Source: Streptomyces sp. Alt3 (GTDB taxonomy: Bacteria; Actinomycetota; Actinomycetes; Streptomycetales; Streptomycetaceae). Taken from it: a stretch of 64,000 bases of DNA. The stretch lies in assembly GCF_030719215.1 (NCBI RefSeq), contig NZ_CP120983.1, positions 3,286,001-3,350,000 on the forward strand. The letters are read 5' to 3'. Within the stretch, counting starts at the first letter, position 1; each line of letters starts with the position of its first letter. A model generated the notes under the pieces. It did not search any database, was not told where the DNA came from, and saw only the letters and a list, made by a program, of their open reading frames with translations. Positions 37,331 to 46,475 of this stretch are shown here, piece by piece. The position numbers were made by a program, and so were the translations under genes.

Positions 37331-37648
37331 ATCGCCACCATAAGGCCGCTGTCACCGGCCGGGGCGGCGCCGGAGCGCCTGCCGCTGAGCCATACGAGTC
37401 CCTCTCCGTGTCCGCGTACGGACACCGGCCGGCGACCACCGGCCGACGGTGGACTCTTCCGGCGGCTGCGGATGACAACGGGTGCCACACCGACCGACCG
37501 GGCCGAGGTCCGGTACGGCCCCGACTCCCGGACCCCGTACGGCAAGGCCACGGCAGGGGACACTCCCCGAGGCGGACGAGGCGGTTCTCCGAGCCGTGTC
37601 GGCGGAGACCGGTGCGCTCCCGGCCGGGCGCTTCTACGCTCTCGGTCC
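37331..37648. other. 318-bp divergent gap between glmS and the HIT gene
   Basis: No gene is seen. It must hold promoters for both directions. An inverted repeat GTGTCCG-CGTA-CGGACAC lies at 37408-37425, followed by Pro/Gly-codon-like GC-rich inverted repeats (CCGGCCGG cores). I cannot name a regulator. Confidence 0.5.
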
Positions 37649-38104
37649 ATGACGACTTCCGATTGCTACACCTGCGGCATGGAAGCGGAGTTCGACTCGC
37701 TGCCGCCACGCGAGCGCATCGCGTTCGACCGGCACTGGCGGGTGGCCCACGCGACCGGGACCTCACTGCCCGGCTGGCTGGTGCTGCTGCCCCGACGCCA
37801 CGTCACGGCCGTGCACGACCTCACCGACGCCGAGGCGGCCGTACTGGGGACCTGGCAGGTCCGGATCTCCAGGGCGCTGCGCGCGGTCACGGGCTGCGAC
37901 AAGACCTACGTCGTCCAGTTCGCCGAGGCCGAGGGCTTCTCCCACGTGCACTTCCACATCGTGCCGCGCGACGGCGATCTGGCACCGGAGTACCGCGGGC
38001 CGGGCGTCTTCGGGCTGCTGCGGGCGCCGGAGGGGCAGCAGGTGACAGCAGGGCGGGCGGACGGCATCGCCCGTGCGCTCCGGGCGGAGCTCGACGGCCC
38101 GTAG
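37649..38104 (+). CDS. HIT-family nucleotide hydrolase/transferase
   Basis: A 151-residue histidine-triad protein. The triad is FSHVHFHIVPR, and the N-terminal CYTCGM cysteine pair (Cys6 and Cys9) suggests a structural zinc site as in some HIT proteins. GWLVLLPRRHVTAVHDL is the typical central strand. The natural substrate is unknown; relatives hydrolyse dinucleotides or AMP-lysine conjugates. It is divergent from glmS. Confidence 0.92.
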   Translation: MTTSDCYTCGMEAEFDSLPPRERIAFDRHWRVAHATGTSLPGWLVLLPRRHVTAVHDLTDAEAAVLGTWQVRISRALRAVTGCDKTYVVQFAEAEGFSHVHFHIVPRDGDLAPEYRGPGVFGLLRAPEGQQVTAGRADGIARALRAELDGP

Positions 38105-38445
38105 GGCCGCGCCGCGCGGGGCGGGTCCATGGCCGGCCCCGCCGCCCCGCCACGCGCGCGCGATCTTCACCACAGCGGCACCGCCCGTGGTCCGGGTCTG
38201 CCGATCCGTGGGCGCACGCGCACTCATGGCGGGAAATCAGGCGGTGGTCGTTCAGCGGACCCGAATTCCGTCATGAGCAATACCCCCGCCAGGATCGCGG
38301 AATTGCACGGATTTATCGTTCCGCGCAATGAGCACGGGTCATCCCGGCCGCAAGCGGAATGCACGGCGAAGGGCCGGACCCGGCGAGGGTCCGGCCCTTC
38401 ATGCCCCAGTGGTGCGATCCGGCCCTTCGGCGGGGCCCTGGGGCT
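38105..38445. other. 341-bp gap after the HIT gene
   Basis: It lies between convergent genes. The first half is extremely GC-rich; the region 38255-38340 is noticeably less so and contains a short frame (MSNTPARIAELHGF...) with no ribosome binding site, which I do not call. A strong hairpin closes it. Confidence 0.5.
38368..38400. terminator. bidirectional hairpin terminator
   Basis: GAAGGGCCGGACCC (38368-38381) pairs perfectly with GGGTCCGGCCCTTC (38387-38400) around a GGCGA loop. It lies downstream of the small secreted-protein gene and of the HIT gene. Confidence 0.85.
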
Positions 38446-38673
38446 TTAGTGGACGGGCGTGAGATACCACTGCTGGGCGTCGTTCATGTTGTCGCAGTGA
38501 TAGCCCTTGATCTTGCCCGCGTCCTCCATGGCCTTGCCCCACAGGACGCACTGCTCGAAGCTGGCGACCTTGACCGGTGCGCCGTCGGCCGCCTGGGCGG
38601 TCCCGACGGTCCCCCCGGCGACGGCCGCGATTCCGGCCATCACGACAGCTGCCTTCGCGAGCTTCCTACGCAT
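38446..38673 (-). CDS. small secreted protein with two cysteines
   Basis: A 75-residue precursor. The N-terminus MRRKLAKAAVVMAGIAAVAGGTVG followed by TAQAA is a clear signal peptide, leaving a mature protein of about 46 residues with two cysteines (EQCVLWG and GYHCDNM) that could form a disulfide. The end QQWYLTPVH is aromatic. The function is unknown. The ATG at 38673 is preceded by GAGGAGAAG, which sets the start. It is a single gene bounded by a terminator and a 394-bp upstream region. Confidence 0.85.
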   Translation of the reverse strand: MRRKLAKAAVVMAGIAAVAGGTVGTAQAADGAPVKVASFEQCVLWGKAMEDAGKIKGYHCDNMNDAQQWYLTPVH

Positions 38674-39067
38674 GCACTTCTCCTCTGTACGGTCCACCGC
38701 CCGCTTTGGGGAGCGTGCGGCTTCGTATGTCCACGGCTCCGGAAGTGGGGGACCGGAAACGGCGGGCCCTGTCGCTCGCCGCCCAGCACTGTTCCCTTAC
38801 CGGGTACCGGCCGGGGCACTGCATTCATCGGCCACGCGTCCGTGTCCGATGTATTTCCTCGGCTCCACTGCAGGACATCACAGCGGCTATTCATGATCAA
38901 TGAATGGCTGATCCCTGTTACATGCCTCTTACAAAGATCCACTGCCCCGGAAAGTGCCGCCGTCGTGGGTCCACCACCCCGCCGCGGGGCCGCTCCGTCC
39001 CGCACCGCGTCCCCCACGTGACCGACCCCACCCCCCACTCCGTTCGAACTCCCGCAACAATGAGTAC
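38674..39067. other. 394-bp divergent region between secreted-protein gene and coaA
   Basis: No gene is convincing here. The stretch 38815-38945 is markedly less GC-rich than average and holds the palindrome at 38889-38905. Promoters for both the secreted-protein gene and coaA should lie in it. Confidence 0.5.
38889..38905. promoter_or_regulatory. AT-rich palindrome
   Basis: ATTCAT-GATCA-ATGAAT is a perfect 6-bp inverted repeat, and matching extends imperfectly to about 38885-38909. It is about 215 bp upstream of the secreted-protein start and 165 bp upstream of coaA. An operator is possible. Confidence 0.35.
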
Positions 39068-40060
39068 GTGATCACCTCGTCCGCACGGAGCCCCCGCCGC
39101 ACCGAGCACGCGCCGACGCCCTACGTCGACCTGACCCGGGCGGAGTGGAGCGCCCTGCGTGACAAGACGCCGCTGCCGCTCACCGCCGAGGAGGTCGAGA
39201 AGCTGAGAGGGCTCGGCGACGTCATCGACCTCGACGAGGTCCGGGACGTCTATCTGCCGCTCTCACGGCTGCTCAACCTCTACGTCCAGAAGACCTCCGG
39301 CCTGCGCGGCGCCCTGAACACCTTCCTGGGCGACGCGGGCAACGGGCACGGCGAGCAGCGTGGCACCCCCTTCGTCATAGGGGTCGCCGGCAGTGTCGCC
39401 GTCGGCAAGTCCACCACCGCCCGCATCCTCCAGGCCCTGCTGGCGCGCTGGCCGGAGCATCCCCGGGTGGAGCTGGTGACGACCGACGGGTTCCTGCTGC
39501 CGATGAAGGAGCTCGAAGCACGAGGGCTGATGTCGCGGAAGGGGTTCCCCGAGTCCTACGACCGGCGGGCGCTGACCCGGTTCGTCGCCGACATCAAGGC
39601 CGGCAAGGACGAGGTGACGGCTCCCGTCTACTCGCACCTGATCTACGACATCGTGCCGGGCGAGCGGCTGACCGTGCGCCGCCCCGACATCCTGATCGTC
39701 GAGGGCCTGAACGTGCTGCAGCCCGCGCTGCCCGGCAAGGACGGCCGGACCAGGGTCGGGCTCGCGGACTACTTCGACTTCAGCGTGTACGTCGACGCGC
39801 GCGCCGAGGACATCGAGACCTGGTACCTCCACCGCTTCCGCAGGCTGCGTGAGACGGCGTTCCAGAACCCCTTCTCGTACTTCCGCAAGTACACCCAGGT
39901 CTCCGAGGAGGAGGCGCTGGACTACGCGCGGACCATGTGGCGGACCATCAACAAGCCCAATCTCCTGGAGAACGTGGCGCCGACGCGTGGCCGTGCCACT
40001 CTGGTGCTGCGCAAGGGGCCGGACCACAAGGTCCAGCGCCTGTCACTGCGCAAGCTCTGA
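39068..40060 (+). CDS. coaA: pantothenate kinase, type I
   Basis: A 330-residue enzyme phosphorylating pantothenate, the first step of CoA synthesis. The P-loop is [12 protein letters not shown], followed by [43 protein letters not shown] and [10 protein letters not shown]. The C-terminal [17 protein letters not shown] and [16 protein letters not shown] are typical. The GTG start gives a short variable leader ([11 protein letters not shown]) as in other Streptomyces CoaA, although no strong ribosome binding site is seen. It is followed closely by the DUF389 gene. Confidence 0.97.
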   Translation: MITSSARSPRRTEHAPTPYVDLTRAEWSALRDKTPLPLTAEEVEKLRGLGDVIDLDEVRDVYLPLSRLLNLYVQKTSGLRGALNTFLGDAGNGHGEQRGTPFVIGVAGSVAVGKSTTARILQALLARWPEHPRVELVTTDGFLLPMKELEARGLMSRKGFPESYDRRALTRFVADIKAGKDEVTAPVYSHLIYDIVPGERLTVRRPDILIVEGLNVLQPALPGKDGRTRVGLADYFDFSVYVDARAEDIETWYLHRFRRLRETAFQNPFSYFRKYTQVSEEEALDYARTMWRTINKPNLLENVAPTRGRATLVLRKGPDHKVQRLSLRKL

Positions 40061-40078
40061 CTCCGGAAAGGGTGCACC

Positions 40079-41065
40079 GTGCTGCATCTGCGCCTCATCG
40101 TGCCCGCCGACACCACCGACGAGGTGGTGGCGTTGGTCGAGCGGACCGTGGGCACCGCCCATGTCGTGGTGCTCACGGGCGCCGCGCGGAACCCGGCGGG
40201 CGATGTGGTCATGTGCGACGTGGCGCGCGAGGCGGGCGACGAACTGATCGGCGCGCTGCGGGAGATGGGCGTCGACAGCACCGGCTCGATCACCGTCGAG
40301 AACCTGGACCTCACGCTCTCCAGGCACGCCGACGAGGCCGAACGGGAGGCGCCGGGCGAGGGCGCGGACGCGGTGCTCTGGGAAGAGCTGAGCGAGGTGA
40401 CCCACGAGGAGTCGACGTTCAGCGTCACCTATGTGGCCTTCCTCGCCCTCGCGACGATGCTCGCCGCGTGCGGGGTGATGCTGGACAACGCGGTCCTGAT
40501 CGTGGGCGCCATGGCGGTGGGCCCGGAGTTCGGCCCGCTGGCCGGCATCTCGACAGCACTGGTGCAGCGGGCGCCCCGGCTGGTGGCGCGGTCCCTGTGG
40601 GCGCTCATCGGCGGCTTCGTGGTGGCGATGGCGCTCACGGCGGGCTTCGCCTGGCTGATGGACGCGCTCGGCCTGTTCACCGAGGACATGGTCACGGCGG
40701 AACGGCCCAACACCGGCTTCATCTGGCACCCGGACTGGATGTCGTTCGTGGTCGCCCTCCTGGCGGGCATCGCGGGGACGCTCTCGCTGACCTCGGCGAA
40801 GTCGGGGGCGCTGATCGGTGTGGCGATCTCGGTGACCACGGTGCCGGCGGCCGCCAACGCCGCGGTCGCGTTCAGCTATCAGGACCTCCAGCAGACCTGG
40901 GGGTCGTCCGTCCAGCTGATGGCCAACCTCGCCGGCATCGTCCTCGCGGGGACGCTGACGCTGCTGGTGCAGCGGGCGCTGTGGGCCTGGCAACGCCGGA
41001 GGGACCCGGCCGTGCGGCCGGGCCCCTCCGGGATTCGAGGCTCCGTCAGCCGAGAGCGGACTTGA
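40079..41065 (+). CDS. DUF389-family integral membrane protein
   Basis: A 328-residue protein with an N-terminal soluble ferredoxin-like domain (about 1-110) and five or six hydrophobic helices, including [40 protein letters not shown], the signature region of DUF389. Function is unknown. The GTG start has GGAAAGGG upstream and lies 18 bp after coaA, so the two may form an operon. Its 3' end overlaps the 3' end of glmM by 20 bp. Confidence 0.9.
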   Translation: MLHLRLIVPADTTDEVVALVERTVGTAHVVVLTGAARNPAGDVVMCDVAREAGDELIGALREMGVDSTGSITVENLDLTLSRHADEAEREAPGEGADAVLWEELSEVTHEESTFSVTYVAFLALATMLAACGVMLDNAVLIVGAMAVGPEFGPLAGISTALVQRAPRLVARSLWALIGGFVVAMALTAGFAWLMDALGLFTEDMVTAERPNTGFIWHPDWMSFVVALLAGIAGTLSLTSAKSGALIGVAISVTTVPAAANAAVAFSYQDLQQTWGSSVQLMANLAGIVLAGTLTLLVQRALWAWQRRRDPAVRPGPSGIRGSVSRERT

Positions 41066-42404
41066 CCACGTCGGCCAGCTGCCCGGCCACGGCGCGCGCC
41101 TGCTCCAGGTCCGCGGCCTCGACCATGACCCGCACGAGCGGCTCGGTGCCCGACTTGCGCAGGAGTACGCGCCCGGTGTCGCCCAGTTCGTGCTCGGCCC
41201 GGGCCACCGCGGTGGCCACCTCGGGCGAGGTCTCCACGCGCGACTTGTCGACGTCCGGCACGTTGACCAGGACCTGCGGGAGGCGCTGCATGACGCCGGC
41301 CAGGTCGGCGAGCGTGCGTCCGGTGGCGGCGACCCTGGCCGCGAGCATCAGTCCGGTCAGCGTGCCGTCACCCGTGGTGGCGTGGTCCAGGACGATGACG
41401 TGGCCGGACTGCTCGCCGCCCAGCGCGAAGCCCTCGGCCTTCATCGACTCCAGGACGTAGCGGTCACCGACGGCGGTCTGGACGAGCTGGATGCCCTCCC
41501 GCTCCATCGCCGTCTTGAAGCCGAGGTTCGACATGACCGTGCCGACGACGGTGTCCTTGCGCAGGTGGCCCGCCTCGCGCATGGCGACGGCGAGCACGGC
41601 CAGGATCTGGTCGCCGTCGATCTCCTCGCCGTTCGCGTCCACGGCCAGGCAGCGGTCCGCGTCACCGTCGTGCGCGATGCCCAGGTCGGCGCGGTGCTCG
41701 ACGACGGCAGCACGCAGCAGCTCCAGGTGGGTGGAGCCGCAGCCGTCGTTGATGTTCAGGCCGTCCGGTTCCGCACCGATGGTGACGACCTCGGCCCCGG
41801 CCCGGGCGAACGCCTCGGGCGAGACACGGGCGGCGGCGCCGTGCGCCTCGTCGAGAACGACCTTCAGCCCGTCGAGCCGGTTGGGGAGGACGGCGATGAG
41901 GTGGGCGACGTAGCGGTCGAAGCCCTCGGTGTAGTCGGTGACGCGTCCCACTCCGGCGCCGGTCGGGCGCTCCCAGGGCTCACCGGTGCGGTGCTGCTCG
42001 TAGACCGACTCGATGCGGTCCTCCAGCTCGTCGGCGAGTTTGTGCCCACCGCGGGCGAAGAACTTGATGCCGTTGTCCGGCATGGCGTTGTGACTGGCGG
42101 AGAGCATGACACCGATGTCGGCGCCGAGCGAGCCGGTGAGGTACGCGACGGCCGGGGTGGGCAGCACCCCGACGCGCAGCACGTCCACGCCGGCGCTTGC
42201 CAGCCCCGCCACGACGGCGGCCTCCAGGAACTCTCCGGACGCGCGCGGGTCGCGGCCCACCACGGCGGTCGGCCGGTGCCCCTCGAAGGTGCCCGCCTCG
42301 GCCAGTACGTGTGCCGCCGCGACCGAGAGACCGAGCGCGAGCTCGGCCGTCAGGTCCGCGTTGGCGACACCGCGTACGCCGTCCGTACCGAAGAGTCGTC
42401 CCAC
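41046..42404 (-). CDS. glmM: phosphoglucosamine mutase
   Basis: A 452-residue enzyme converting glucosamine 6-phosphate to glucosamine 1-phosphate, the step after GlmS. The phosphoserine loop is [17 protein letters not shown], the metal loop DGDADRCLA, sugar-binding GGEQSGHVI, and phosphate-binding [12 protein letters not shown]. The GTG start begins [12 protein letters not shown] with GGAGGACA eleven bases upstream. It lies downstream of rpsI-rplM on the same strand, beyond a terminator. Confidence 0.97.
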   Translation of the reverse strand: MGRLFGTDGVRGVANADLTAELALGLSVAAAHVLAEAGTFEGHRPTAVVGRDPRASGEFLEAAVVAGLASAGVDVLRVGVLPTPAVAYLTGSLGADIGVMLSASHNAMPDNGIKFFARGGHKLADELEDRIESVYEQHRTGEPWERPTGAGVGRVTDYTEGFDRYVAHLIAVLPNRLDGLKVVLDEAHGAAARVSPEAFARAGAEVVTIGAEPDGLNINDGCGSTHLELLRAAVVEHRADLGIAHDGDADRCLAVDANGEEIDGDQILAVLAVAMREAGHLRKDTVVGTVMSNLGFKTAMEREGIQLVQTAVGDRYVLESMKAEGFALGGEQSGHVIVLDHATTGDGTLTGLMLAARVAATGRTLADLAGVMQRLPQVLVNVPDVDKSRVETSPEVATAVARAEHELGDTGRVLLRKSGTEPLVRVMVEAADLEQARAVAGQLADVVKSALG

Positions 42405-42563
42405 TGGTGTCCTCCGAGGTGCTCCGAAACCGCAAAACCAAAGTAAACAAAACAGGGCATAGAGAGGCAAGGCACCGCAAAGAAGGGCGCGCCTGAGGTC
42501 GCCAGCCCGATAAACATGCAAACGTCTTTAGCCGTTATACGCCCGTGGCCGCTGATAAACGAA

Positions 42564-42596
42564 CGCCCCAGCGGCACGGTGTGTGCCGCCGGGGCG
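42564..42596 (-). terminator. terminator after rpsI
   Basis: Arms 42564-42577 and 42583-42596 form a 14-bp stem with one mismatch and a GGTGT loop, about 30 bp beyond the rpsI stop codon. Confidence 0.8.
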
Positions 42597-42625
42597 AACG
42601 TGTGAAGCGGACGAGCAGGCGATAT

Positions 42626-43153
42626 TTAGCGCTTGCTGTACTGCGGGGCCTTACGGGCCTTCTTGAGACCGGCCTTCTTGCGCTCGACCGCACGGTCGTC
42701 GCGGGAGAGGAAGCCGGCCTTCTTCAGCGTGGCGCGGTTGTTGTCCACGTCGGCCTCGTTCAGCGCGCGGGCCACGCCGAGGCGCAGGGCACCGGCCTGA
42801 CCGGAGACGCCGCCACCCGAGATGCGGGCGATGACGTCGTAGCGGCCGTCGAGCTCGAGCACCTTGAAGGGCTCGTTGACTTCCTGCTGGTGCACCTTGT
42901 TGGGGAAGTAGTCCTCAAGGGTGCGACCGTTGATCTTCCACTTGCCGGTGCCCGGAACGATCCGGACGCGGGCGATGGCGTTCTTGCGACGGCCAAGGCC
43001 GGCGGCGGGCTGCGGGTCACCGAAGCGGCCCGCGAGCGACTCGGAGGTGTACTCACCCTCGACGGGGACCTCCGACTCGAAGGTGGTCACCTCGGCGAAG
43101 GTCTCTTCGCCCTCGGTGCCCTCGACGGGCGTCTCTGCAGTGGTCTCGGCCAC
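42626..43153 (-). CDS. rpsI: 30S ribosomal protein S9
   Basis: A 175-residue S9. The conserved domain starts near [14 protein letters not shown] and ends with the universal basic tail [12 protein letters not shown] that reaches the P-site tRNA. The first 47 or so residues are an acidic Glu/Thr-rich extension usual in Streptomyces. It follows rplM by 47 bp; the two genes form the standard L13-S9 operon. Confidence 0.98.
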   Translation of the reverse strand: MAETTAETPVEGTEGEETFAEVTTFESEVPVEGEYTSESLAGRFGDPQPAAGLGRRKNAIARVRIVPGTGKWKINGRTLEDYFPNKVHQQEVNEPFKVLELDGRYDVIARISGGGVSGQAGALRLGVARALNEADVDNNRATLKKAGFLSRDDRAVERKKAGLKKARKAPQYSKR

Positions 43154-43200
43154 GATTCTCCTCAGATCTTTCTTTACGTCTTAGGGGGTGGAGGCCGGAA

Positions 43201-43644
43201 CTACTGCGCGACCTGGGTGATCTCGAACGGGACCGGCTGCTGCGCAGCGTGCGGGTGCTGGTCGCCCGCGTAGACCTTGAGCTTCGAGATCATCTGACGA
43301 CCCAGGGTGTTCTTGGGGATCATGCCCTTGATGGCCTTCTCGATGGCCTTCTCGGGGTTCTTCGCGAGGAGCTCGTCGTAGCGCACCGAACGGAGACCGC
43401 CCGGGAAGCCCGAGTGGCGGTACGCCATCTTCTGGGTCTTCTTGTTGCCGGAGAGGTGAACCTTCTCGGCGTTGATGATGATGACGAAGTCGCCCATGTC
43501 CATGTGGGGGGCGTAGATCGCCTTGTGCTTGCCTCGGAGGAGGTTCGCGGCCGTGGTGGCCAGACGGCCGAGGACGATGTCCTCAGCGTCGATGATGTGC
43601 CACTGGCGAGTGACATCGCCGGGCTTGGGGCTGTACGTACGCAC
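43201..43644 (-). CDS. rplM: 50S ribosomal protein L13
   Basis: A 147-residue L13 with the standard [34 protein letters not shown] and [21 protein letters not shown] segments. The start is a GTG (43642-43644), [11 protein letters not shown]. It leads the L13-S9 operon; its promoter must lie in the 228 bp before the ABC-F gene end. Confidence 0.98.
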   Translation of the reverse strand: MRTYSPKPGDVTRQWHIIDAEDIVLGRLATTAANLLRGKHKAIYAPHMDMGDFVIIINAEKVHLSGNKKTQKMAYRHSGFPGGLRSVRYDELLAKNPEKAIEKAIKGMIPKNTLGRQMISKLKVYAGDQHPHAAQQPVPFEITQVAQ

Positions 43645-43872
43645 TTCGTAGCCTTCGCTTCTTCAGTGGATGAGGTCCAGACACATGGCACCCCTGAAGC
43701 GATCATGCAGCTGGGGCTCACAATGCCGGGGACACTGCCCGTATGCGAGCCACTGGTAACTGCTCCAGAGAACCTACGCAGGGGTTCTTCGCGTGTGAAC
43801 GACGAAGCCCATTACGTATGACAACCCCTGACAGTACCCGCCCCGCCCGGGACGGGTCAAAACGCGCCGGGC

Positions 43873-45492
43873 CTACCGCTCCCGCTGGACCCTGCGCTCG
43901 TCCCAGACCGGCTCCGTGGTCTCCCGGACCACCCCGTCGGAGCCGAAGACCAGGTAACGGTCGAAGGACTTCGCGAACCAGCGGTCGTGGGTGACGGCCA
44001 TGACAGTCCCGTCGTACACCTCCAGCCCGTCCTGGAGGGCCTCGGCCGACTCCAGGTCCAGGTTGTCCGTCGGCTCGTCCAGCAGCAGCGCCGTCGTGCC
44101 GGCCAGCTCCAGGAGCAGGATCTGGAAGCGCGCCTGCTGCCCGCCGGACAGCCTCTCGAAGGCCTGGTCCCCCTGGCGCTCCAGTTCGTAGCGCCGCAGC
44201 ACCGACATCGCGCCGCCGCGGTCCTTGGCGTGCTCCGTCCAGAGGATCTCGACGAGCGTCTTGCCGAGCAGCTCCGGGTGAGCGTGGGTCTGGGCGAAGT
44301 GACCGGCCACGACCCGCGCCCCGAGCTTCCACTCACCGGTGTGCTCGACCGGCTCGCCCGCCAGCAGCCGCAGGAAGTGCGACTTGCCCGACCCGTTGGA
44401 GCCGAGCACGGCGACCCGCTCCCCGTAGTAGATCTCCAGGTCGAACGGCTTCATCAGCCCGGTCAGCTCCAGGCCGGTGCACGTCACCGCCCGCACCCCG
44501 GTCCGCCCGCCGCGCAGCCGCATCCTGATGTCCTGCTCGCGGGGCGGCTCCGGCGGCGGGCCGGCCTCCTCGAACTTCTTGAAGCGGGTCTGCATCGCGT
44601 GGTATCGGTTCGCCATGTCGGGGCTGTTCGCCGCCTGCTGCCGCATCCGCAGGACGAGAGCCTTCAGCCGGGCGTGCTCCTCCTCCCAGCGCCGCAGGAG
44701 TTCCTCGAAGCGCGCGAAGCGTTCCTTGCGGGCCTGGTGGTACGTGCCGAATCCGCCACCGTGCACCCAGACGTCCGAGCCCGCCGGGCTGGGCTCCACG
44801 CTCACGATCTTCTCCGCGGCCCGCGAGAGCAGTTCCCGGTCGTGGGAGACGAAGAGGACCGTCTTACGGGTCTCCTTGAGCTTCTCCTCCAGCCACCGCT
44901 TGCCGGGGACGTCCAGATAGTTGTCCGGCTCGTCCAGGAGCAGCACCTCGTCGGGCCCGCGGAGCAGCGCCTCCAGCACCAGTCTCTTCTGCTCACCCCC
45001 GCTGAGCGTGCGTACCTCGCGCCACTGCGCCTTCTCGTACGGCACGCCGAGCGCGGCCATGGTGCAGATGTCCCACAGCGTCTCGGCCTCGTAACCGCGC
45101 GCCTCCGCCCAGTCGCTCAGCGCCTGCGCGTACGCCATCTGCGCGGCCTCGTCGTCCACGGTGAGAATGCGCTCCTCGGCCGCGTCGACGGCCTCGGCCG
45201 CCTCTCTGATCCGGGGCTGGGCCACGGACACCAGCAGGTCACGGACGGTCCGCCCGTCCCGCACCGAACCCACGAACTGGGCCATCACGCCCAGCCCGCC
45301 GCTCACCGAGACCGAGCCGCCGTGCGGCTGGATCTCCCCGGCGAGGAGCTTCAGAAGTGTCGTCTTGCCCGCACCGTTCGCCCCGACGAGGGCGACGACC
45401 GCCCCGTCGGCCACCCGGAACGAAGCGTCGCCGAGCAGCACCCGTCCGTCCGGTAGGTAGTACTCCAGGTGGCCCGCTTCGAGATGTCCCAT
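43873..45492 (-). CDS. ABC-F family ATPase
   Basis: A 539-residue protein with two ATP-binding domains and no membrane segments. Walker A motifs are GANGAGKTT (37-45) and GSNGSGKSH; the signatures are LSGGEQKRLVLEAL and LSGGQQARFQILLLEL; Walker B regions are VLLLDEPDNYLD and ALLLDEPTDNLD. A charged linker (RARKERFARFEELLRRWEEEHARL) joins them. ABC-F proteins act on the ribosome as translation factors or antibiotic-resistance proteins; which applies here is not evident. The start MGHLEAGHLEYYL is preferred, with in-frame ATG and GTG codons three and five codons upstream as alternatives. Confidence 0.93.
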   Translation of the reverse strand: MGHLEAGHLEYYLPDGRVLLGDASFRVADGAVVALVGANGAGKTTLLKLLAGEIQPHGGSVSVSGGLGVMAQFVGSVRDGRTVRDLLVSVAQPRIREAAEAVDAAEERILTVDDEAAQMAYAQALSDWAEARGYEAETLWDICTMAALGVPYEKAQWREVRTLSGGEQKRLVLEALLRGPDEVLLLDEPDNYLDVPGKRWLEEKLKETRKTVLFVSHDRELLSRAAEKIVSVEPSPAGSDVWVHGGGFGTYHQARKERFARFEELLRRWEEEHARLKALVLRMRQQAANSPDMANRYHAMQTRFKKFEEAGPPPEPPREQDIRMRLRGGRTGVRAVTCTGLELTGLMKPFDLEIYYGERVAVLGSNGSGKSHFLRLLAGEPVEHTGEWKLGARVVAGHFAQTHAHPELLGKTLVEILWTEHAKDRGGAMSVLRRYELERQGDQAFERLSGGQQARFQILLLELAGTTALLLDEPTDNLDLESAEALQDGLEVYDGTVMAVTHDRWFAKSFDRYLVFGSDGVVRETTEPVWDERRVQRER

Positions 45493-45559
45493 GCACAGCA
45501 TTGTCACGGCAGCCGAACCGTTGGCCCAACCGGATTACGGTCGGTCTAGGATTCGCCGC

Positions 45560-46411
45560 ATGAGCTTTGGGCAAGGGGGGCCCTCCTGGGGGCCGGGAGA
45601 CAGCCGTACTCCGGACTGGGCGGCACTGGCGGACGCCTCCGCGGCACGCGGCAGGCGAAGGAAGTGGCTGATGATCGGCGGCGGCGCGCTCGCCACCGCC
45701 GCGGTGGGCGCGATCGTGGCCACCGCCGTGATCACCACCGACGGGGGCGGCGGCGCCCCGGGCCCGGAGAAGAACGCGAGCAAGCTGCCGGCTCCCGCCG
45801 ACCTGCCCTCGGAGTCCGCGCCGGGCCCCTCCTTCTCCTCGGTCGCACCGCCGCCCCCGCCGGACCCGAAGGACTACATAGCCGACGAGAAGAAGGACAA
45901 GTCCCCGGTCACCGTGGACGCCTTCTTCCCCGGCAGGAAACTGACCATGGGCGACCGCGTCTACGCCAAGGGCGCGACCACGCGTACGACGGGCTGCGCG
46001 ACGGTGACCCAGGGCGCCCTCGGCTCGATCCTCGACAACAACGGCTGCGACCAGGTGATCCGCGCCACGTACAGCAAGGACGGCATCGCGGTCACCGTCG
46101 GACTGGCCGTCTTCGGCACCGAGGCGGAGGCCAGGAAGGCCGCCCAGCAGGCATCCGGCGGCCTCGCCTCCCTCAGCGGCTCGGGAGTCCCCACCTTCTG
46201 CCGCGGCGGGTCCGTCTGCCGGCGCACCGCCAACTCCTACGGCCGCTACGCCTACTTCACCGTCGGCGGCTTCATCAGCGGGAAGAACGTGACCACGGCG
46301 CACAAGGACGTGTACGCGGTCGGTGACGACCTGACCGACTTCACCTTCCGCCAGATCCGGCACCGCGGTGAGGTCCAGGCCTCGGCGGCCGCCGGGGCCC
46401 CCGTCACCTGA
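45560..46411 (+). CDS. membrane-anchored protein of unknown function
   Basis: A 283-residue protein. A short Arg-rich cytoplasmic segment (AARGRRRKW) precedes one transmembrane helix (about 37-60), then a Pro/Ser-rich linker (about 62-105) and an outer domain of about 175 residues. That domain has four cysteines arranged as TTGCATV, NNGCDQV, TFCRGGSVCRR, probably two disulfides. I do not recognise the family. It is divergent from the ABC-F gene and is followed 64 bp later by another uncharacterised gene on the same strand. Confidence 0.85.
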   Translation: MSFGQGGPSWGPGDSRTPDWAALADASAARGRRRKWLMIGGGALATAAVGAIVATAVITTDGGGGAPGPEKNASKLPAPADLPSESAPGPSFSSVAPPPPPDPKDYIADEKKDKSPVTVDAFFPGRKLTMGDRVYAKGATTRTTGCATVTQGALGSILDNNGCDQVIRATYSKDGIAVTVGLAVFGTEAEARKAAQQASGGLASLSGSGVPTFCRGGSVCRRTANSYGRYAYFTVGGFISGKNVTTAHKDVYAVGDDLTDFTFRQIRHRGEVQASAAAGAPVT

Positions 46412-46475
46412 CCCTCCCCGCGTCTCCCCCCACGCACCAGCCCCGTCCCCTCCCCTCGAACGAGGACCCGCCGCC

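Noticed and set aside
37331..37648. glmS ribozyme or riboswitch upstream of glmS
   Set aside because: I saw none of the expected conserved ribozyme core, and actinobacteria are not known to use it.
35096..38104. 1002-codon plus-strand frame ending in the HIT gene
   Set aside because: Only the last 151 codons from the ATG at 37649 have family motifs; the rest is antisense to glmS and acpS.
38273..38449. Short frame MSNTPARIAELHGF... in the gap after the HIT gene
   Set aside because: No ribosome binding site, and it runs through the strong terminator at 38368-38400.
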